Below are positions 14,240 to 14,426 of a stretch of 14,426 nt of DNA, in pieces. Position numbers and translations under genes: made by a program. Positions within the stretch are counted from its first letter, which is position 1. Each line of letters opens with the position of its first letter. Below the pieces are notes generated by a model. The model saw only the letters and a program-made list of their open reading frames with translations. It was not told the DNA's origin and made no database searches. Source of the stretch: Candidatus Eiseniibacteriota bacterium (GTDB lineage: Bacteria; Eisenbacteria; RBG-16-71-46); assembly GCA_903921835.1 (NCBI GenBank), contig CAIXRL010000087.1:1-14426 (forward strand), read 5' to 3'.

Positions 14240-14426
14240 GTGAATCCCGGTTTCTTCCTCGCGATCGCCGGAAACATTGGTGTCGGCAAGACGGAGCTCA
14301 CCACCCGGCTCGGCGCGGAACTGGGCTGGATGGCCTACTACGAGCCCGTCATCCAGAACCCCTACCTGGACGACTTCTACGCCGACATGTCGCGCTGGAG
14401 CTTCCACCTGCAGATCTACTTCCTGA
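14240..14426 (+). CDS. deoxynucleoside kinase, N-terminal part (3' end cut by window)
   Basis: The first 62 residues of a cytoplasmic deoxynucleoside kinase (dNK/dCK/dGK family), which phosphorylates deoxynucleosides for nucleotide salvage. The phosphate-binding loop is GNIGVGKT at residues 11-18. The substrate-side segment YYEPV has Glu35, which in the family contacts the deoxyribose and acts as base. It is followed by NPYLDDFYADM and RWSFHLQIYFL, the strongly conserved segment of bacterial deoxyadenosine/deoxyguanosine kinases. The DRS motif and lid would lie beyond the window. GTG 14240 is chosen for its GGAG site and for placing the P-loop near residue 11, as usual. It is separated from the exosortase operon by a non-coding stretch with a stem-loop, so it is probably a separate transcript. 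Confidence 0.93.
   Translation, partial: MNPGFFLAIAGNIGVGKTELTTRLGAELGWMAYYEPVIQNPYLDDFYADMSRWSFHLQIYFL

Noticed and set aside
1..14426. CRISPR arrays, insertion sequences or phage genes
   Set aside because: No spaced direct repeats, transposase or integrase motifs, or terminal inverted repeats were seen by eye on either strand.

Overview
This is a GC-rich window (third codon positions are mostly G or C) from what looks like a Gram-negative bacterium with a periplasm and lipoproteins. All credible genes lie on the + strand. The gene set (exosortase, EpsI, PrsK/PrsR-type two-component pair, GT4 glycosyltransferases, deoxynucleoside kinase) suggests an exopolysaccharide-producing environmental bacterium, for example of the FCB superphylum, Eisenbacteria/Gemmatimonadota-like lineages, or a deltaproteobacterium. 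The sequence alone does not settle the phylum.

Layout. (1) 2-2828: three family-4 glycosyltransferases, the first cut by the window edge, joined by 4-base GTGA stop/start overlaps. (2) 2829-3707: about 880 bp without a convincing gene. It holds short coding-like stretches that change reading frame, and could be gene debris plus a leader. (3) 3708-13892: one long probable operon. It runs SAM methyltransferase, a GT4 glycosyltransferase fused to a polyprenyl-phosphate sugar-1-phosphate transferase, exosortase, EpsI, an unrecognised 280-residue multi-pass membrane protein, a 500-residue helical-repeat (TPR-like) lipoprotein, a PrsK-type histidine kinase and a PrsR-type sigma-54 activator. Five of the seven junctions are 4-base overlaps; the other two gaps are 21 and 32 bp. 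(4) 13893-14239: a non-coding stretch with two consecutive predicted RNA folds and an AT-rich patch. (5) 14240 to the end: the start of a deoxynucleoside kinase, a housekeeping gene outside the cluster.

How it fits together. The glycosyltransferases and the phosphosugar transferase would start and build a polysaccharide on a lipid carrier at the inner membrane. The exosortase with EpsI would process proteins carrying a C-terminal sorting signal (PEP-CTERM type). The lipoprotein sits where PrsT-type TPR lipoproteins are found in known exosortase/EPS loci. The membrane kinase and sigma-54 activator would control expression. No exosortase substrate, polymerase, flippase or export protein is visible here, so the locus must continue upstream or elsewhere.

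The least explained parts are the coupled 280-residue membrane protein, the GT4-phosphosugar transferase fusion, the GAFTDA form of the sigma-54 contact loop in the activator, the frame-switching 880-bp gap and the paired RNA folds after the activator gene.
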